Shown one piece after another: positions 6,243 to 9,705 of a stretch of 9,705 nt of DNA (position 1 is the stretch's first letter; each line of letters starts with the position of its first letter). The notes beneath the pieces were generated by a model. That model was not told where the DNA came from, did no database searches, and saw only the letters and a list, made by a program, of their open reading frames with translations. A program made the translations under genes and the position numbers. The stretch is from Clostridiales bacterium (lineage in GTDB: Bacteria; Bacillota; Clostridia; Oscillospirales; CAG-272): NCBI GenBank assembly GCA_018370615.1, contig JAGZAC010000124.1, forward strand, positions 1-9,705, written 5' to 3'.

Positions 6243-6431
6243 TTATACATTCATGTTTTCGCCAGCCTTACAGGATATTTTTGCGTCTATGATGAAACGG
6301 ATCCTGTCAGAAGTTATAAACCATTGGACCGTATCTCATTTCTGCCAGTACCGCTTTATCAGGTACATGGCTGTCTCCTGTCTGGTGCCGGGGAGCTTTT
6401 TGTTACAATTATATTTGTATCTGTGTGTATA
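6243..6431 (-). pseudogene. Possible decayed continuation of the small lipoprotein gene
   Basis: Directly after the TAA at 6434-6432, the lipoprotein's own reading frame stays open for 31 codons to a TGA (6338-6336) and then for 30 more to a TAA (6245-6243), just ahead of the next gene's ribosome site. The translated pieces (MYLIKRYWQK; SDRIRFIIDAKISCKAGE) look protein-like. So 6593-6243 could be one gene of about 116 codons with two nonsense mutations, occupying the first position of the operon. Equally, it may be an untranslated leader of the helical-repeat gene. The plus-strand open frames over this stretch lack ribosome sites and are not favoured. Confidence 0.3.
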
Positions 6432-6593
6432 TTAATTTTTAGGTAGAAAATATATATCCCCCTTCAGCTTTGTGGTGATCGAAAACTCATACTGCGGTCG
6501 GCTGCAACCAGTTATGGCGATAAGAAACAGCGAGACTAAAGTCAAGGCTATGTATTTTACTTTTCGACTTCCAAAATTGGATGGCTTTTCCAT
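6432..6593 (-). CDS. Small lipoprotein (53 aa)
   Basis: A short frame with a convincing lipoprotein signal: a basic start (GSRKVKY, residues 8-14), a hydrophobic stretch (IALTLVSLFLIAI), and lipobox ITGC with Cys30 followed by SRPQYEF. Only about 23 residues follow the Cys, so the mature product would be a tiny membrane-anchored peptide, unless the gene was once longer (see the next 189 bases on this strand). No Shine-Dalgarno sequence precedes the ATG. The strong promoter at 6626-6598 would place the transcript start at or within a few bases of this ATG, implying leaderless translation. An in-frame ATG two codons upstream would lie within the -10 element. The lipoprotein signal is clear; expression as an intact gene is uncertain. 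Confidence 0.45.
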   Translation of the reverse strand: MEKPSNFGSRKVKYIALTLVSLFLIAITGCSRPQYEFSITTKLKGDIYFLPKN

Positions 6594-6597
6594 TTGC

Positions 6598-6626
6598 ATT
6601 CTATAACATCATCATAAAAATGTCAA
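6598..6626 (-). promoter_or_regulatory. SigA-type promoter of the minus-strand operon
   Basis: On the minus strand, a perfect -35 TTGACA (6626-6621) and a -10 TAGAAT (6603-6598) are separated by exactly 17 bp. The predicted start is about 6593-6590, coinciding with the ATG of the small lipoprotein. No other promoter of this quality is seen before the helical-repeat gene at 6222, so this site probably drives the whole operon. Confidence 0.75.
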
Positions 6627-6770
6627 CAGATATCACAAATTAAATGAATAAATTTTTAATTATTTGTTTATATTGTAAAAATAAATTGCATAAAAATATG
6701 TAATATCAATTACGAGGAGACAACTTTCTAAATTGATGCAATAATTATTCTTTAGTGCAACTAGCCTTTG
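6627..6770. other. AT-rich non-coding stretch
   Basis: Almost only A/T, with many short A and T runs, lying between the minus-strand promoter and repeat cluster 3. There is a weak inverted repeat AATTAAA/TTTAATT near 6640-6661. A stray GAGGAGA near 6715 is not followed by an open frame. I see no gene here; it may be an UP-element-like region for the adjacent promoter. Confidence 0.5.
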
Positions 6771-6920
6771 CACCTCCCCACAAGAGGACTTTTTTCTTTG
6801 CCTCCCCACAAAGGGCCTCTTTATCATTCAAGCCTCCCTATAAGGGAGCCTTTTAACCCATGCCTCCCCTTCTTTATGAAGGGGAGGTGGCGCAACGCAG
6901 TTGCGACGGAGGGGTGCAAC
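6771..6920. repeat. Repeat cluster 3, degenerate unit 3a
   Basis: It starts with two degenerate CCTCCCCACAA cores (6773-6810) closely similar to the block at 2495-2540, followed by CTCCCTATAAGGGAG and a B core CCTCCCCTTC/GAAGGGGAGG (6863-6887) with a longer stem than usual. A variable hairpin CGCAAC/GTTGCG with a GCA loop (6891-6905) precedes GGAGGGGTGCAAC, a variant of the usual GGGGTTGT end. The A half is missing, so the unit is truncated or rearranged. Confidence 0.8.
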
Positions 6921-6923
6921 CGA

Positions 6924-7068
6924 ACAATCCCCCTGTCAACTTCGTTGACAATCCCGCGGAGTTGCTTTGCAACTCCCCACAAGGGGGACTTCTAAATTTT
7001 GCCTCCCCTGTGTTGCAGCTCCAAAGGAGATGCTGGGGTGGTGTCAGCGAAGCTGACGGAGGGGTTGT
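6924..7068. repeat. Repeat cluster 3, cassette 3b with altered B core
   Basis: It begins ACAATCCCCCT with a variable hairpin GTCAAC/GTTGAC and a TTC loop (6935-6949), then carries the 61-bp segment shared with cluster 2. Its B half is unusual: between CCTCCCC (7000s) and GGGGTGG (7030s) the short loop is replaced by a longer sequence with its own TCC-AAA-GGA hairpin. The variable hairpin GTCAGC/GCTGAC with a GAA loop (7043-7057) and GGAGGGGTTGT close the unit. Confidence 0.82.
6948..7008. repeat. Perfect 61-bp direct repeat, right copy
   Basis: Identical to 2441-2501 and in the same orientation, 4507 bp away. Sequence similarity extends leftwards to the ACAAT start of each cassette, except in the variable hairpin. 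Confidence 0.9.
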
Positions 7069-7084
7069 TAATAACATAGAAGAG

Positions 7085-7200
7085 ACAATCCCTCAGACTC
7101 CGCTTGCGCGGAGCCAGCTCCCTTTACACAAGGGAGCCTACATAAACCCAAGCCTCCCCTGTGCAAGGGGAGGTGTCAGCGAAGCTGACGGAGGGGTTGT
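7085..7200. repeat. Repeat cluster 3, standard cassette 3c
   Basis: A half: ACAATCCCTC, variable hairpin CTCCGC/GCGGAG with a TTGC loop (7098-7113), core GCTCCCTT/AAGGGAGC. B half: CCTCCCCT/AGGGGAGG core, variable hairpin GTCAGC/GCTGAC with a GAA loop (7175-7189), end GGAGGGGTTGT. The left flank TAACATAGAAGAG matches the first bases of the window. The B variable hairpin is the same as in cassette 3b. Confidence 0.85.
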
Positions 7201-7287
7201 CATATATCCTTCCCCATAAACAAATCTTCCAATATCTTTTGTGAATTTCTTTCTTTCCCTTGATTCTTCCAGCAATTTTTGGTACAT

Positions 7288-7293
7288 TATACT
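7288..7293 (+). promoter_or_regulatory. Possible -10 element for the TIM-barrel hydrolase gene
   Basis: TATACT lies 34 bases before the ATG at 7327. No -35 is found at proper spacing (TTGATT at 7260-7265 is 22 bp away), so an activator or a different start may be needed. The call is weak and rests mainly on position. Confidence 0.3.
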
Positions 7294-7326
7294 AAGTACA
7301 AATTTAGAAAAAAGGCTGGTGTCAGC

Positions 7327-9435
7327 ATGAATACTGTCTCTTATACATTGAACAACACAACCTTTACGTTTGATACGTCTACCGGCGCGCTTCGAAGCCT
7401 GGAATATCCCGGCGTGCCGCCTATGATACAGGAGGGCAAAGGTCTGTTCGACTTGTCCTGGCCTGTCCATACGGATTACGATACCCTGCGGCTGAATCCC
7501 ACGGGGAAATACCACAGCACTCCGCCTGCAATTGCCTGTGACGGCAATACGATTACCCTTACATATCACAGCATTCCTTGGACAGTCCCGGCACCCTCGG
7601 ATATGGTGCAGCTGCAGGGGGGCGTGTCTGCCACAGTAACGCTGCAGGCCTGCGAGGACGGCAGGTCTGTTGCCATGCGCCTGCTTGTGGAGAATCACTC
7701 GGAAGCCCAGGTGGTCCAGGTGCTGTTTCCGGATATGAACGGAATCGTTCCCACCAGCGACGAGGAGCACGATGTGCTCACCATGCTGGGAGGACGGGAA
7801 AAGCCCTTTGTGGAGCTGAAAAGCACACCGAAGACCAGGGAAAACTTTTTTGCCTGGACAGAGTCCTGCGCCGGCCGGTTCCACCGGGCGGGGGGATTTC
7901 AGCCCGGTCCTATGATCGGACGATGGTACGATATGGGCAGCCGCAAGGGAGGCTTTTCCATGTACCGCAAACACTGGGGCTGGGGCCCCGATGACCCCAA
8001 AGAGATGGGATACGGGGAGCAGCTGTGGGTAAAGCTGGATAACCTGACTGGAAAACTCCGTCTTGCTTTTCTGCGGGATACCAAGGTGGGCAAAGGAGAG
8101 GTCTATGACTCTGGAGAGTATATCCTCACTGCACACACCGGTCCATGGATTCAGGGCGTCGGCGCATATCGGGAATATGTGCAGTCCCAGGTGCACCGGG
8201 TGGTAGAGGTGCCCCGGCGGGCAAAGGAAATGTTTGGATTTCGTACAGTGTTCATGGCCAACGGATATACCAAGGACCCTGACGACTACAGCTGGAAATA
8301 CGACGATATGCCCACCCTTGCAGAGGATATGAAGGAACACGGCCTGTACGATCTAAACGTGTGGGGGGCGTTTATGTTCACCCTGCCTACCGGTCCCCAC
8401 TGCTTTTATAAGGAATGGGGAGGGCTGGAATGCTGGAAGAAAAATGTGGAAAAATTAAAGGAAATGGGGGTTGTGGTGACGCCTCTGGTGTCCTGGATCT
8501 CCCTGTGGGACCAGACTGCTAAGAACTACGGCATCACCGAGCGCAGCGGCTCCTGGGCAGAAACCCCTAAATCCATTCCCATGTTCAAAGCGCCCTACTG
8601 TCAGCGTTGGAGCTGCTATCAGATTCACGACCATTCCCCCGAAAACTGGAGACGGGATATCCGGGAGGGCCTGCGGTTTTTCCGGGACGAGGCGGGCTGC
8701 CCCAATATTTGCTGGGACCAGTATGTGCTGGGAGACAACCAGGACGACATCGTACATGACATTATCAACGAGTACCGTCTGGAAACGGAAAAAATGTACC
8801 CGGGCACGGTGTTCTCCTCCGAATCCACCCTGTATTTTGAATCGGAGCTGGACAACACGGACTTTACCTGGAACTGGCTGTACTGGCCGGGTAGGGGGGA
8901 CATGCGCCCGTATATGCACGTAGTGCGCACCCTGCGCCCCAACATTAATGTGGACTCGGAGCCCTCCTATGTGAAATTTATTTTCATGGACAATTATGTG
9001 ATCAATGTGTACCCTTCAAAGCCGGAAAACTACAACGGCAGCGCGCTGATCCGGGAATATCCGGAATTTTCCAAGGCGGTAAAAACCTGCGCCGCGCTGC
9101 GCCAGGCATATCTGGACTACTTTGTGGACGGAATCATGGTGTCCGACTGCCCCGTGGATATGGACCAGGGCGTGCCCTGCCGGATTACAGGCTATCAGAA
9201 GGAGGGTGCCCTGTTGCTGATCGTCTACAAATATAATGACGACGATGTGTGCCTTCCCCTGGAGCTTTCCGATTATCTGACAGGGGACAGCTTCTCTTAT
9301 CGGATCTGCAACGAACAAAATCAGGTGATCGGAGAGGGAAGCGTTGGTGCGAAGGACAGTCTCACCGTTTCCGGGGAGCGGGACGCACTGTATATGATCG
9401 AACTGCGTCAAAAAGAAAGCCGGGGGGACGAATGA
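7327..9435 (+). CDS. Large TIM-barrel glycoside hydrolase candidate (DUF6259/GH36-like)
   Basis: 702 aa from the ATG at 7327. A longer open frame back to 7279 exists, but its extra residues (VHYTKYKFRKK) are not protein-like for this family and an AAAAAAGG site precedes 7327. No signal peptide, so it is cytoplasmic. Residues 1 to about 290 look like an N-terminal beta-sandwich of the sugar-binding/mutarotase type (TFTFDTSTGALRSLEYPG). Residues ~305-610 look like a (beta/alpha)8 barrel: FGFRTVFMANGY, LYDLNVWGAFMF, GVVVTPLVSWISLW, PNICWDQYVLGDNQ (Asp464, a candidate nucleophile), TVFSSESTLYFE (Glu499/Glu505, candidate acid), NVDSEPSYVKF. Residues ~610-700 form a C-terminal beta domain. This order is like clan-D alpha-galactosidase relatives and the DUF6259 proteins of gut bacteria. 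Activity and substrate cannot be read from sequence. It shares an ATGA overlap with a transporter gene, suggesting it acts on an imported oligosaccharide or glycoside. Confidence 0.8.
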   Translation: MNTVSYTLNNTTFTFDTSTGALRSLEYPGVPPMIQEGKGLFDLSWPVHTDYDTLRLNPTGKYHSTPPAIACDGNTITLTYHSIPWTVPAPSDMVQLQGGVSATVTLQACEDGRSVAMRLLVENHSEAQVVQVLFPDMNGIVPTSDEEHDVLTMLGGREKPFVELKSTPKTRENFFAWTESCAGRFHRAGGFQPGPMIGRWYDMGSRKGGFSMYRKHWGWGPDDPKEMGYGEQLWVKLDNLTGKLRLAFLRDTKVGKGEVYDSGEYILTAHTGPWIQGVGAYREYVQSQVHRVVEVPRRAKEMFGFRTVFMANGYTKDPDDYSWKYDDMPTLAEDMKEHGLYDLNVWGAFMFTLPTGPHCFYKEWGGLECWKKNVEKLKEMGVVVTPLVSWISLWDQTAKNYGITERSGSWAETPKSIPMFKAPYCQRWSCYQIHDHSPENWRRDIREGLRFFRDEAGCPNICWDQYVLGDNQDDIVHDIINEYRLETEKMYPGTVFSSESTLYFESELDNTDFTWNWLYWPGRGDMRPYMHVVRTLRPNINVDSEPSYVKFIFMDNYVINVYPSKPENYNGSALIREYPEFSKAVKTCAALRQAYLDYFVDGIMVSDCPVDMDQGVPCRITGYQKEGALLLIVYKYNDDDVCLPLELSDYLTGDSFSYRICNEQNQVIGEGSVGAKDSLTVSGERDALYMIELRQKESRGDE

Positions 9436-9705
9436 GCGGCATCATTCTGGAAAAGCTTTTGATCATGATGATCATGGCGCTGATCGGATTTGTCTGCGGA
9501 AAAATCGGTCTGATCGACAGCGGCACAAATAAAAAGCTGTCGAATTTGTCCCTTCTTGTAATCAATCCTCTTCTCATTTTTGTGTCGTACCAGATGCCTT
9601 ATTCGGGGGATATTGCAGTCAACCTGGGGATTGTGTTCCTGCTTTCTGTACTGTCCTACGGAATTCAGCTGGGCGTGGCAGTGCTTTTGGTAAGAGGAAA
9701 AGACA
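9432..9705 (+). CDS. AEC-family (auxin efflux carrier) transporter, 5' part
   Basis: The first 91 codons are present; the gene runs off the window. The ATG overlaps the TGA of the hydrolase gene (ATGA), with the G-rich site GGGGGGAC just upstream, so translation is coupled. Three hydrophobic segments are visible: about residues 4-28, 38-54 (NLSLLVINPLLIFVSYQ) and 62-87. The motif LSNLSLLVINPLLIF closely follows the start of the Mem_trans/AEC family, membrane carriers of about 300 residues that move small organic anions such as malate or malonate. The usual family start and length agree with this call. Its pairing with a glycosidase is uncommon; it may export an organic acid or carry a substrate not yet assigned. 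Confidence 0.8.
   Translation, partial: MSGIILEKLLIMMIMALIGFVCGKIGLIDSGTNKKLSNLSLLVINPLLIFVSYQMPYSGDIAVNLGIVFLLSVLSYGIQLGVAVLLVRGKD

Noticed and set aside
5738..6292. 184-aa plus-strand frame inside the helical-repeat gene
   Set aside because: Antisense shadow. The minus strand has a signal peptide, ribosome site and operon context.
6380..6407. ECF-type promoter for the secreted operon (TGTAAC on the minus strand)
   Set aside because: The -10 region at 16-18 bp reads CAGAC rather than CGAC, and a much better SigA-type promoter lies upstream. It is too weak to annotate.
6195..6446. 83-aa plus-strand frame with a hydrophobic C-terminus
   Set aside because: It has no ribosome site, starts inside the helical-repeat gene on the other strand, and lies opposite the probable lipoprotein remnant.
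1..7200. CRISPR-like array
   Set aside because: The repeats are palindromic cassettes of two alternating halves with unequal, structured spacers, and no cas genes are nearby.
6768..7219. 75-119 aa plus-strand frames across repeat cluster 3
   Set aside because: Repeat-derived as above. They show no ribosome site and share peptides with cluster 2 frames.
7138..8340. 400-aa minus-strand open frame opposite the TIM-barrel hydrolase
   Set aside because: It is a shadow of the GC-rich sense gene: its translation is rich in His, Pro, Cys and Arg, has no recognisable domain, and its end runs into repeat cluster 3.

Overview
The window looks like a chromosome segment of a gut-type Clostridia (Firmicutes). 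Oscillospiraceae, near Faecalibacterium/Gemmiger/Subdoligranulum, fit best. The grounds are strong AGGAGG-type ribosome sites, a Bacillus SigX-like ECF sigma/anti-sigma pair, lipoproteins with Gram-positive style signals, and clusters of the short CCTCCCC...GGGGAGG and CTCCCTT...AAGGGAG hairpin repeats that I remember from those genomes. The taxon is inferred; there is no rRNA or marker gene here.

Layout. Positions 1-126 are the end of a repeat cluster. A lipoprotein with an additional C-terminal membrane helix follows (217-1005, +) with its own terminator, then a Gfo/Idh/MocA oxidoreductase-fold protein of the GH109 type (1185-2405, +). A second repeat cluster fills 2416-2727. Next is an ECF sigma factor / zinc-finger anti-sigma factor / YfjL-like membrane protein operon (2843-4349, +); its last gene is split by an apparent one-base frameshift. 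A shared bidirectional terminator (4400-4436) separates it from a convergent operon on the minus strand: a small lipoprotein, intact to 53 aa and possibly a decayed longer gene (6593-6243), a secreted alpha-helical-repeat protein (6222-5077), and a secreted cysteine hydrolase of the circularly permuted NlpC/P60 (YiiX/YebB-like) type (5075-4440). A third and largest repeat cluster lies at 6771-7200. The right end holds a large TIM-barrel glycoside hydrolase candidate (7327-9435, +) overlapped by the start of an AEC-family transporter (9432 to the window end).

How it fits together. The flanking modules (GH109-like protein, TIM-barrel hydrolase, transporter) are GC-rich and look like carbohydrate use. 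The central segment (ECF operon plus minus-strand envelope operon) is visibly more AT-rich on the minus strand. It is bracketed by a perfect 61-bp direct repeat (2441-2501 and 6948-7008) inside repeat clusters 2 and 3, so it may be a separately acquired or excisable unit of about 4.5 kb.

The best candidates for something under-described are two. The first is the repeat family itself, whose inner hairpin stems change sequence from copy to copy while staying perfectly paired. The second is the secreted permuted-NlpC/P60 plus helical-repeat operon facing the ECF system.
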